From contig CM046863.1 of assembly GCA_025617745.1 (NCBI GenBank), positions 59,910,085 through 59,974,084 of the forward strand: 64,000 nucleotides of DNA, read 5' to 3'. The DNA is from Heliocidaris erythrogramma (taxonomy: Eukaryota; Echinodermata; Echinoidea; Camarodonta; Echinometridae). The notes under the pieces were generated by a model. The model had not been told where the DNA came from, did not search any database, and saw only the letters and a program-made list of their open reading frames with translations. Made by a program: the position numbers and the translations under genes. Each line of letters opens with the position of its first letter. The stretch's first letter is position 1. Positions 55,274 through 64,000 of the stretch are shown one piece after another.

Positions 55274-56220
55274 GGTGAGGTCTGAATAGAAGTTGTGGCG
55301 ATGTCCAATTAAATTTAGCTTAACCCCTCCTCTAAAAATAATAACAATGAAATGGGTCAATAAATTAATATATACATACATAAATACACACCTAATATTA
55401 ATAATATTGATTATTAATAAATTTAAAAAAAACTAAATATTCCAATAAATGAATAAAAAATAATACAAAAAATAAATCATGAATAACCAAAAATTAATTA
55501 ATAATAGAAAAACTTTTTAATAAAAGATAATATGAATTGAATTAATTCATGTCGAAATTTCCAATTTCCAATTAAATTCCCTGCAGCAAGAATCACTGGT
55601 TTGCTTTAACATTGTTGTTGTTGCTGGTATTTTTTATGGATGTGTTTAGCCGTTATCATAAATTATGAAATATTCATACCCTGACAGCACAGCTACGTCC
55701 TCGGGCACGTCCAGGGCAGCGAGATGGTATGACGCTCGGTACCTTTCCCTCGCCTTGCCCAGCCGCCTACGCTGACGCTAGCTAGACTGTATACCGTTAA
55801 CAAGCTCAGCAGACGACGCATTCATTCATACCGCATTTTGATGGATCAGCGAATGGATTTTATTTAATTTCAGCAGTACGCCCGCAGCGGGAGAGAGGTT
55901 ACCCTATCCCGAAATGCATTGCGAGTGGTCACAAAATCAGCTTGCCGAAAACGTCATGAATTTAGCACACTGGTACAATCACTGATCACAAAGGTGCCTA
56001 TTTACGATAAGATTATAGATTATAGAAATAAAATTTACACGGTATCATGAATAGAATAATGTTTTAAATAATGTATTCTTGCATTATATATATTTTTTGA
56101 AATCTGCATCTATTCATAGTATCTCCTTTTGTCTTCATGTTGCTATCAATCCGTCATTGTATTACTTCGATTCATGGTTTTGTTGGCATGCCTACCAAAA
56201 TGTGCGCGCACTTCAACTGC
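55274..56220. other. Intron: no gene seen; GC-rich patch
   Basis: 55,320-55,600 is strongly AT-rich. The stretch 55,690-55,950 is GC-richer (CGTCCTCGGGCACGTCC) with no motif or splice-flanked frame. Confidence 0.4.
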
Positions 56221-56224
56221 ATGC

Positions 56225-56440
56225 GCGTAAGAAGTGAACCTTCCTCATAGCAAGACTGCAAAGTGTTGCCGCCCTCTACGTTCGTTGGTGCGTAGCTTTA
56301 GGACCCCGACCATATGTGTTATTAAAAAAAAAAGAAGATACTAGGCCTATATTTGAGATGTGCGTAGCTTTAGGTCCCCCCATCATATGGTGCGTATAGC
56401 TTTAGGCCGGCGTAGCTTTAGGACCCCCGACCATACATGT
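56225..56440. repeat. Inverted partner of 50,350-50,415 plus a GCGTAGCTTTAGG repeat
   Basis: GAACCTTCCTCATAGCAAGA and AAGTGTTGCCGCCCTCTACG are the reverse complement of the 50.4-kb segment. GTGCGTAGCTTTAGG then repeats three to four times to 56,435. Confidence 0.7.
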
Positions 56441-57160
56441 TGTAGGCCCAAACGCAGTCTATGTCTATGTGGGACTATGTCGACCAATCGCTGCTGCACT
56501 AAGACCCTAAGTGTAAAATAAAACAGAACACCCAAAATGATTGCAAAATCAATGTAAGCAGGATATAATTTACTTTCATTTGCTAGATTACCTGGTTCAG
56601 GGACTCTTCAAATAGGCCTAATATATTTTTGCTCCAAGATGAAATTTAATAATTTAAATAGTTATTTCCCTCTTCTTCATGTAGGCCCTAGGCCTATATA
56701 AATCACATTATTATTATTATTATTATTATTATTTTCCTTTTGGTGAGGGGGTAATTTTGAGAAAATAGTACATATTTCATAACCATATAATTATAACTCA
56801 GTATTCAAATGATTAAAACCAAATGCACTTCACGAAAAAAAAATCAAAATTTATATGATATATAATTTTATGACAATACTTTATAATTTCATTACAATAC
56901 TCAAAATTATAGATAATAAATTTTGAGTATTGTTATCTTCTTGAATTGCATTGGGTGTCAATCCTTTGAATACTGGTATAATATTATATCATTGAACTGA
57001 ATTGAAGAAAACAATTTTTAACTGTTGAAGTCAAATGCTTTTCTATGTCAAAGGGCACTTTCTTCAAAGGGTCTGACACCCCTTCCTGATAAAAAATGTG
57101 GTCAGCCTTTTAGATTTGTGTAATGTCCGGTCATACTTCCTACTGGCAATGTTTGGTGCA
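56441..57160. other. Intron: no gene seen
   Basis: AT-rich, with an (ATT)n microsatellite at 56,708-56,734. Confidence 0.4.
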
Positions 57161-57163
57161 GCG

Positions 57164-57461
57164 GCGGATTTTTTTTTATTTTTATATTATTTTATTTTTA
57201 TTTATTTATTTTTTTTTTTGGGGGGGGGGGGGGCACATCCGGCCCGTACCCCTTTGGAAGAAAAATATGCACTGTGCCCCCCCCCCCCCGCCCATTTAGA
57301 ACGAAAATGTTTGTTTTTTTTTTTGCTTGTCAGAGAATTATGGAGGGAAGCTAAACCCCCATAACCCCGCGAGCGAATTTTGGAGGTCTGGCAATTTTTT
57401 TTTAGTTTCTTGCTACTCCCTCCCCCCCCCCCCCCCCGACAAAATCCTGGATCCGCCCTGA
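57164..57461. mobile_element. MITE with GGCGGAT / CCTGGATCCGCC ends
   Basis: Homologous to 54,922-55,273: GCAGCGGCGGAT at the left, CCTTTGGAAGAAAAATATGC and CAGAGAATTATGGAGGGAAG inside, and ATCCTGGATCCGCCCTG at the right. Poly-T, poly-G (57,221) and poly-C runs are expanded. Confidence 0.7.
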
Positions 57462-57843
57462 TTGTGTGCGTGGGGTAGGTGGGGTGAAATCGACGCGACT
57501 TCGTCGTCAGCTTTGGGGGTTTGAGGGGCTAAACACGACGGCTACGGTCAGACTGACAATGTCTTTGTCAATGACTAGTTAATCCAAGTAACTTTAAGGC
57601 GTCAAATCTTATTGGTGTAATTTCGGGACAGGCTCCTGGCTTATTACGTTACTTGTCCGTAGCAATATAAATCAAAGGATAAAGTGGGATAGCTCACTGA
57701 TGGCGAACTTCAACATACCATGTTAATAAATGAAGAAGCTTAATGGGAGGAATTTTAATTTGTAAACAAATTTTAGGCGTTACTCCCAGTGTTAAAGATC
57801 GTATGCTCGATTTGTAATGAAAATCACAAGTCAGAAAAAAATG

Positions 57844-57915
57844 GAACCAGCGGGATTCGAACCTGTCATCTACTGCTTGCCGGGCAGCGACTTAACCACC
57901 AGGCTATTCTGGTTC
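57844..57915 (-). tRNA. tRNA-like (Pol III promoter) sequence, left arm
   Basis: A 72-nt segment has acceptor pairing GAACCAG with CTGGTTC, an A box TAGCCTGGTGG, an anticodon-like stem GCTGC/GCAGT and a perfect B box GGTTCGAATCC. The D stem is poor, the T stem is imperfect and U33 is missing, so a functional tRNA is unlikely. Identical to the right-arm copy. Confidence 0.5.
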
Positions 57916-58148
57916 ACGGCCAAGTCACGATGAACTGGAATCAAATACCCAAGATCCTCTTCTTTCTGACTCATTAATATACAACGGTCCGCCGTGGACA
58001 ATAGTTAGTAAATGAAGAAGCTTAATGGGAGGAATTTTAACACTGGGAGTAACGCCTAAAATTTGTTTACAAATTAAAATTCCTCCCATTAAGCTTCTTC
58101 ATTTACTAACTATTGTCCACGGCGGACCGTTCATCGTGACTTGGCCGT

Positions 58149-58220
58149 GAACCAGAATAGCCTGGTGGTTAAGTCGCTGCCCGGCAAGCAGTAGATGACA
58201 GGTTCGAATCCCGCTGGTTC
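58149..58220 (+). tRNA. tRNA-like (Pol III promoter) sequence, right arm
   Basis: Same sequence as the left-arm copy, in opposite orientation. A T-rich stretch (AATTTTTTC) follows and could terminate Pol III. Best read as a SINE-like head rather than a decoding tRNA. Confidence 0.5.
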
Positions 58221-58462
58221 CAATTTTTTCTGACTTGTGATTTTCATTACGATCTTTAACACTGGGAGTAACGCCTAAAATTTGTTTACAAATACCATGT
58301 TAAGTGAAGTAAAACATATTAAATGTAGATGAAGTAATTTGTGTGTGTGTTTTTGTTTATTTTTTTGTCAGTGAAAGCAAACGTTAGACATGGAAAAAGT
58401 CATTTCCTAAAAATGAATAGAATCACATTCTTTCCCTCATTTCTTTTTCAAATATCATGTAG

Positions 58463-58505
58463 GAGTGAATGTGGTGCTCTAAATTACGAGAGTTATGTCG
58501 TTCAG
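58463..58505 (+). CDS. NLR gene, 43-nt micro-exon
   Basis: After a long pyrimidine tract (CCCTCATTTCTTTTTC) and TAG at 58,460-58,462, this exon encodes, with the two bases left by exon A, a residue then SECGALNYESYVVQ. It ends CAG before a consensus GTAAGT donor. It enters in phase 2 and leaves in phase 0, exactly what is needed to connect exon A to exon B. It is small and supported by splice sites and phase, not by homology. Confidence 0.55.
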
Positions 58506-59158
58506 GTAAGTATATATTTTGTAATACTGAAACGTGCACATATAGCTTTAAAATATGAAAGAAAGCGATATTCTCTACATGGTGGGAAATCACATCAAAA
58601 TGACACTGTTTGTTTAAAACAATTAAATATTTTAGCTGAATGTTATTAAAGTGATACTTTGGACTTTTTTTTAAATTCTCGCTACCTCAAATATGCAATT
58701 TTCGACGTAGAGGGCAATATTATGCATGGAAATGGTCCGCATCTTCGTCAACTTCACTTCCGGTCCGTATTGAAATACTACGGCTTATGAATAAAATGAG
58801 TGCTAAAATGCTTAATTTTTGGGATCGCATGACATAAACCACTCAAATTTTGAAAATGCAACCAATTGTCTCAATAAATCATGGTATCTTGTCAAACATG
58901 TCGGTTAATTTATACTCAAACTCGAGGATTTTTGTAATACCTGTGTATATTTTCAATGCAAAAAGACAAAGACTTGTCGACCCAATCGGGATATTGTCAG
59001 CACTGCGCATGCGTGGTTTGCATGACAAACGGCATCTGTTGGCGAAATTGCGTATTTGGGGTAGCGAGAATTGACATTTTCCACTCGTTCCCTATGTAGT
59101 GTCATGTATAGCCGATGCATGTGAATGTGACAAGTGTTCTGTTTGCATTTCATTGCAG
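58506..59158. other. Intron before exon B: no gene seen
   Basis: An AT-rich intron ending in the acceptor GTTTGCATTTCATTGCAG. Minus-strand frames are shadows. Confidence 0.5.
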
Positions 59159-59664
59159 AATTCGAGGCTTGAGATAAAGCACTGCCAACTATCTACTGAG
59201 ATGATCGACAAATTGTGGTCCTGCCTCAGATCCATCGCTTCTCTGAAGCATCTCTCCATCTCAGGCTCCTCTCTCAGTTTCCGGTCATCTCCTCCTGAGC
59301 TTCCATCCGTCACAAAGCTTATAGCCGAGAGAGTGACGTCACAAAGCTACAAAGGTCTGCTCTCTTCTTTACCTGGCGTGCGAGAGATCGATATCACTAT
59401 CGATGATGTAGGGAAAGAAGACGTATCTCAGATCCAGACTGGTCTTCGTCGACGTCTGACGGGACAGGAGCTCACACGCATCAGGCTTAAAGCACCCGAT
59501 ACACTCCGGTCAGAGAAGAAGAATGTAGAGACGATGAGAGGACTGGGTCTCATGATCGGGGACAAGGTGATATTGTCAGGTGTGGTATCCGGACCGGAGG
59601 AGGAAGTAATTGATCGCGTTGAGCCTTCGACACGTTTGATATCATCTAGTTTGTATATAGATCA
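59159..59664 (+). CDS. NLR gene, LRR-like exon B
   Basis: A 506-nt exon, phase 0 in and phase 2 out, with a consensus acceptor (CATTTCATTGCAG) and donor (ATCA before GTAAGT). It encodes NSRLEIKHCQLS, LWSCLRSIASLKHLSISGSS, LPSVTKLIAERVTSQSYKG, LLSSLPGVREIDITIDD and, in its second half, LRRRLTGQELTRIRLKAP and GLGLMIGDKV. Leucine spacing is LRR-like. It is homologous to exon A along its length, and nine codons longer, mostly in the middle. A C-terminal sensor role is inferred from position. The open frame stops at the donor, so at least one more exon is expected downstream. Confidence 0.8.
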
Positions 59665-60600
59665 GTAAGTATTAAATTACTACCGTACCTATTTTGTTTT
59701 AAGATCCTTTTATTACTTCCATTTTCAAAATAACATCTAACAATGAGTTAAACATTTTAACAGTTATAAGCACGTTCACTCATACACATGGTATTATTGG
59801 ATGATGACAATTTACATTTAAAACATTTTTTTTAAAGAGTGAACAAAGAAAACAGAATAAAGAAGAAAAAAGAAGATTCAAAATTTCTCGCATAGGCCTA
59901 TATCTATCGCGGGTTTCCTTTTAATCAGCGCGTTCTTGTTCATGTTTTTAATCCATACATTTGACATGAAATGGGCATAATTAACTTTTTTGGTCAGGTT
60001 AATATGTTGACTTTTAAAGTTAATTACCGAAATATCCACCTGGGGTCGTATTTTAGAAAATACTTAAGAATGATATTTATGAATTCTTTAACCCGTTGAC
60101 TCTACGGCATTATGTAACTCTCATAGGCTTAATACAGGAGCCATCCGGTTCCCGTAGTATATGGGTTAATTCTCATGTTTTTTAAACAAAAATCTTAATC
60201 AAAATGCGTATTCGATATAAAGATATTTGCTAAGAACTTTTTTCTAAACTTAAAGACTTTCATCTTATCCGATTTTTCAGAGTTAGGTATAAAATCTTTG
60301 ATTTTTTCCAAGTCAAAATTCTTAAATGGACATACGCATTCTAATGTACAATGATGATAGGTAAGAATTCTACCCTATATTTTAGCATATAGGGAGGATG
60401 CTTAAAATGGTCCGCTGGGCTGCAAAGATATACTAGTAGAATGAAAACCTATGGCTATGACTATGATGAAAAAATACGAATGGTGTTCCATTATTATGAA
60501 TGCACGTACTGCAGGTTTTAGACTTTTGACCTATTTATAGATAGATCTGCGCTGCGTGACGTGACGTGAGCTAGCTAGCTAGCCAGCTGTATTTATAGAA
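59665..60600. other. No secure gene
   Basis: AT-rich. An acceptor-like CCGATTTTTCAG at 60,281 could start a terminal exon (VRYKIFDFF...), but nothing else supports it. A tiny TTAACCC..GGGTTAA element lies at 60,088-60,169. Confidence 0.35.
60092..60165. mobile_element. 74-bp micro-MITE, TTAA-flanked with CCC/GGG ends
   Basis: TTAA on both sides with CCCGTTGACTCTACGG and CCGTAGTATATGGG ends fits the piggyBac pattern TTAA-CCC...GGG-TTAA. A shortened relative lies at 45,716-45,782, sharing CTCATAGGCTTAATACAGGA. Confidence 0.55.
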
Positions 60601-60835
60601 GCGCGCGCAGTCGACAGTGTTGTCGTCGGCGCGGCATATAGTACGCGCAGTGTGGAATTTTGTACACACAATTACAAGAAAAGAAAGAACCCGCGCGCCC
60701 AGGCCCACCACCGAAATTATAACACTGACTACAACTAGGCCTAGGCCTAGGCCTAGTTGGAAATTGTGAGTTAACAGCTCTCTTTAGTTTAATCAATAAT
60801 AATATGGAGACATTGATCCCGGGCATTGTTAAGAG
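60590..60835 (+). promoter_or_regulatory. CpG-rich stretch with possible first exon
   Basis: TATTTATAGAAGCGCGCGCA starts a GC- and CpG-rich patch (GTCGTCGGCGCGGCATATAG). It is followed by tandem GGCCTA and an ATG at 60,804 reading METLIPGIVKR up to a good donor (GAG before GTGAGG, exon end 60,835). The phase matches the acceptor at 61,322. It could be the promoter and first exon of another gene or isoform. Confidence 0.3.
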
Positions 60836-61881
60836 GTGAGGTAAAATGTGTTTAATATAATTATGACTGAGACCTGAGTAGAGTCATGTAACATATTTAA
60901 CGCCAACTTGTTTAGATCTAAGTAGAACTAGAAGCCCACTAGACCGTAGACGACTGGCAGTGGGCTAGCATGCAGGCCACCGATTAGCACTACTAGCCCT
61001 GGCAGGGCAACTGGACTATCTAGCTACGTGGAGACTTCTTCATTAGCAGTATAGCCTTGGACCAGGCTCTTCTAAATTGTTAGAAAGAGAAGTACAGTGG
61101 CCTAGACTAAACTCTAGACGGTTGATATATGGCCTAGGTCTAGGAGAAGAGGTCTTAACCGATCCGACCATGGCATAGGCATAGGCCTAGCGCTGGCCTA
61201 GGCCCTAACAACTAGGCTAAATCTAGTGCACAGTCGGTCAAGAAAAAAAAATTATGAGCATTAGACTAATCATCTCCCGATCCCATACGTTTTGTGTATA
61301 ATTTTCCTCTTTTTTTTAACAGGCAAAACGCAAGGGCAAATTTTGGCTGCAGTTGTGTTGCTCGACTTGGCTATGTGACTTTACATACGGTACATGTACA
61401 GTGTAATGACGTCACTGAATCTAAGACATTTGTTTAATCTGTCGGTGGTGAACGTTTTTAGAATACCATTACGCCTAGGGCATATTTCTTTAACTAGACA
61501 CATTCTTAGAACTTAAGAAAAATGTCTAAGAAGTTTATTCAATACGGCCCCTGAAATCAATAAACTTTGACATAACAGTTAAGGGCTTAACCTTAAGGCT
61601 CAATGATTATCAAAGATGTTTAATATTAGGTATGATTATGTCATGACAAATGACCAGTAAGGTACAAAAATATCCTACCATTTTTACAGAAAATATCGCA
61701 AGAAGAGGTATAAAAACACTTTTGTCAGAAAACTTGGTCATGTTTATGCTCATTTATTGCATATCACTCTCTCACATACATACTAACCTTCATCTCTCTC
61801 ATGACTGATTTTAATTCGTATTCTTTACTAAAAAGTGTTAGGCCTAGGGCCTATGTTCTTCTTCTTCTTCTTCTTATAATT
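60836..61881. other. Otherwise no gene seen
   Basis: Contains many CTAG/GGCCTA motifs (60,900-61,230), moderately AT-rich sequence after 61,440, and a (CTT)n run at 61,858-61,875 next to the start of the array-bearing element. Confidence 0.4.
61323..61437 (+). CDS. Possible terminal exon
   Basis: A strong acceptor (TTTTCCTCTTTTTTTTAACAG, last part TCTTTTTTTTAACAG) precedes a frame of 37 codons reading QNARANFGCSCVARLGYV and TLHTVHVQC to TAA at 61,435. The phase fits both exon B and the candidate first exon at 60,804. No family is recognised. Confidence 0.3.
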
Positions 61882-64000
61882 GTATCCCCCGGCAGTATGC
61901 CGGAGGATACTTTGGATTCAGCAGCGTTTCGCCGCCGCCGCCGCCGCCGCGTCACATTCTTGTGTGCGCTCTAGCGGTCACATTTCTCCACGAATTTCTT
62001 TCAGACTTCCTGTGGACGTGTATCTTGGTAAAATCTGGACCCCTATAGTTTCTGGTGATGCGGCCCCCAGTGTTCCGTCTTTAATAGGGTAAAAGGCCAT
62101 ATTTTTGGGGATAGTTTGTGTGCGCTCTAGCGGTCACATTTCTCAACGGATTTTGTTCAAATTTTGTATGAAGGTGTCTCTTGGTAAAATCTGGAACCCT
62201 ATAGATTTTGGTGATGCTGCCCCCAGTGTTCCGTCTTTTATAGGGTCAAAGGTCATATTTTGATAGATGTCTTGTGTGTACTCTTGTGTGCGCTCTGGCG
62301 GTCACATTTCTCAACGGATTTCGTTCAAATTTTGCATGAAGGTGTCTCTTGGTGTAATTTAAAAACCTATAGTGTTTGGTGATGCTGCCACCAGTGTTCC
62401 GTCTTTTATAGGGTCAAAGGTCATACTTCAGGGCATGGCGTAAGTGCACTCTGCAGGCCACATTTCTTGATGGATTTTGTTCAAATTTTGTATGGAGATG
62501 TATCTTGGTATAATCTACACATGTTTAATTTTTGGTGATGCTGCCCTCATTGTTCCGTCCTTTATAGGGTCAAAGGTCATTTTTCCATTTCTTGCACTCT
62601 TACTTCTGCATTTCTCAACGGATTTCGTTCAAATTTTGCATGAAGGTGTCCCTTGGTGTAATCTAAAAATCTGTACTTTTTGGTGATGCTGCCACCAGTG
62701 TCCCGTCTTTTATAGGGTCAAAGGTCATACTTCAAGGGATGGCTTGAGTTCACTCTGCAGGCCACATTTCTTGATGGATTTCTTTCAAATTTTGTATGGA
62801 CATGTATCTTGGTATAATCTACACATCTTTACTGTTTGGTGATGCTGCCCTCATTGTTCCGTCCTTAATAGGGTCAAAGCTCATTTGTCCATTTTGTGCA
62901 CTCTTACTTCTGCATTTCTTGACGGATTTCATTCAAATTTTGTATGGAGATGTATCTTGGTATAATCTACACATATTTAATTTTTGGTGATGCTGCCCTC
63001 ATTGTTCCGTCCTTTATATAGGGTCAAAGGTCATTTTTCCATTTCTTGCACTCTTACTTCTACATTTCTTGACGGATTTCGTTCAAATTTTGCATGAAGG
63101 TGTCTCTTGGTGTAATCTAAAAACCTATAGTTTTTGGTGATGCTGCCACCAGTGTTCCGTCTTTTATAGGGTCAAAGGTCATACTTCAGGGCATGGCGTG
63201 AGTGCACTCTGCAGGCCACATTTCTTGATGGATTTCTTTCAAATTTTGTATGGAGATGTATCTTGGTATAATCTACACATCTTTACTGTTTGGTGATGCT
63301 GCCCTCATTGTTGCGTCCTTTATAGGGTCAAAGCTCATTTGTCCATTTTGTGCACTCTTACTTTTGCATTTCTTGACGGATTTCTTTCAAATTTTGTATG
63401 GAGATGTATCTTGGTATAATCTACACATATTTAATTTTTGGTGATGCTGCCCTCATTGTTCCGTCCTTTATATAGGGTCAAAGGTCATTTTTCCATTTCT
63501 TGCACTCTTACTTCTACATTTCTTGACGGATTTCGTTCAAATTTTGCATGAAGGTGTCTCTTGGTGTAATCTAAAAACCTATAGTTTTTGGTGATGCTGC
63601 CACCAGTGTTCCGTCTTTTATAGGGTCAAAGGTCATACTTCAGGGCATGGCGTGAGTGCACTCTGCAGGCCACATTTCTTGATGGATTTCTTTCAAATTT
63701 TGTATGGAGATGTATCTTGGTATAATCTACACATCTTTACTGTTTGGTGATGCTGCCCTCATTGTTGCGTCCTTTATAGGGTCAAAGCTCATTTGTCCAT
63801 TTTGTGCACTCTTACTTTTGCATTTCTTGACGGATTTCTTTCAAATTTTGTATGGAGATGTATCTTGGTATAATCTACACATATTTAATTTTTGGTGATG
63901 CTGCCCTCATTGTTCCGTCCTTTATAGGGTCAAAGGTCATTTTTCCATTTCTTGCACTCTTACTTCTGCATTTCTTGACGGATTTCGTTCAAATTTTGCA
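61882..64000 (+). mobile_element. Array-bearing terminal-inverted-repeat element, second copy (runs off the window)
   Basis: Starts GTATCCCCCGGCAGTATGCC with the same hairpin and (CCG)n tract as the right end of 21,222-23,595, but in the opposite orientation. About 150-bp subunits (GGTGATGCTGCC, ATAGGGTCAAAGGTCAT, CATTTCTTGACGGATTTCG) follow. From 62,796 the array has a higher-order period of 454 bp, three subunits, seen at 62,796, 63,250 and 63,704. The far end is outside the window. Confidence 0.8.

Larger units (their letters stand above)
57727..58291. mobile_element. Foldback element with a tRNA-like sequence in each arm, 12-bp target duplication
   Basis: ATACCATGTTAA flanks the element exactly on both sides (57,715-57,726 and 58,292-58,303). 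Inside, two tRNA-like sequences face each other. Three copies of the module TTTGTAAACAAATTTTAGGC..CCCAGTGTTAAA occur (57,758; about 58,035-58,074; 58,254-58,293). A further inner hairpin pairs GAAGAAGCTTAATGGGAGG with CCTCCCATTAAGCTTCTTC. The plan matches the foldback at 12.5-13.2 kb although the sequences are unrelated. Confidence 0.8.
10590..59664 (+). other. Gene model: DEATH-linker(x4)-NACHT-LRR NLR-like receptor
   Basis: Proposed exons are 10,590-10,893; 25,492-25,557; 27,423-27,485; 39,246-39,311; 40,298-40,363; 40,740-42,325; 49,557-50,035; 58,463-58,505; 59,159-59,664. Lengths sum to 3,179 nt and all junction phases agree, so the reading frame runs through about 1,059 codons and remains open at the last donor. 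NLR proteins are cytosolic sensors: NACHT drives nucleotide-dependent oligomerisation, LRRs sense ligand and DEATH recruits adaptors. Genes with this order are numerous in echinoderms. Which linker exons are actually included in the transcript is unknown. The 5' UTR exon and the terminal exon are not identified. Confidence 0.7.

Noticed and set aside
57844-58220. Functional tRNA genes in the 57.7-kb foldback
   Set aside because: Poor D and T stems and no U33. Treated as a tRNA-derived Pol III promoter sequence.
21422-63898. Repeated ~64-80 residue open frames (MEMYLGIIYTSLLFGDAAL type) on both arrays
   Set aside because: They follow the tandem repeat unit, appear in every subunit, and the 454-bp period is not a multiple of three. 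They are a by-product of the repeat, not a gene family.

Overview
The window is eukaryotic nuclear DNA from an invertebrate deuterostome, most likely an echinoderm. The evidence is consensus GT/AG introns, an innate-immune NLR-type gene (DEATH, then NACHT, then LRR-like modules) of the kind expanded in sea urchins and relatives, CR1/L2-like non-LTR retrotransposons, tRNA-derived SINEs ending in (ATT)n, and dozens of small inverted-repeat DNA transposons. I cannot name the species. No bacterial-style genes or operons are present, and most long open frames are chance frames in repeats.

One plus-strand gene threads the window from 10,590 to at least 59,664. Its exons are a DEATH-domain exon (10,590-10,893), four tandemly duplicated 63-66 nt linker exons (25,492; 27,423; 39,246; 40,298), a NACHT ATPase exon (40,740-42,325), an LRR-like exon (49,557-50,035), a 43-nt micro-exon (58,463-58,505) and a second, homologous LRR-like exon (59,159-59,664). 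Exon phases agree at every proposed junction (0->1, four times 1->1, 1->0, 0->2, 2->0, 0->2). The 5' UTR exon, promoter and 3' end are not securely located.

Region by region: 0-10.6 kb is LINE fragments, inverted-repeat elements and four degenerate minisatellite arrays arranged as two nested inverted pairs. 10.9-25.5 kb (intron 1) holds a tRNA-carrying foldback nested in another transposon, two satellite blocks, a LINE composite duplicated from 0.2-1.8 kb, a 2.4-kb terminal-inverted-repeat element filled by a tandem array, and a 416-bp near-perfect palindrome. 25.2-40.4 kb is a tandem segmental duplication that created the linker exons, later interrupted by a 5.6-kb CR1-like LINE, itself interrupted by a 671-bp inverted-repeat element, and by a minisatellite-rich block. 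42.3-59 kb is introns crowded with MITEs, a mariner relic, a SINE, poly-G/poly-C tracts and a second tRNA-like foldback. 60.6-61.4 kb contains a CpG-rich stretch with a possible first exon. From 61,882 to the window end lies a second, oppositely oriented copy of the array-bearing element.

The most unusual signals are (i) the phase-symmetric linker-exon array between DEATH and NACHT, and (ii) two unrelated foldback elements with the same plan: two tRNA-like sequences head to head plus three copies of a flank module.
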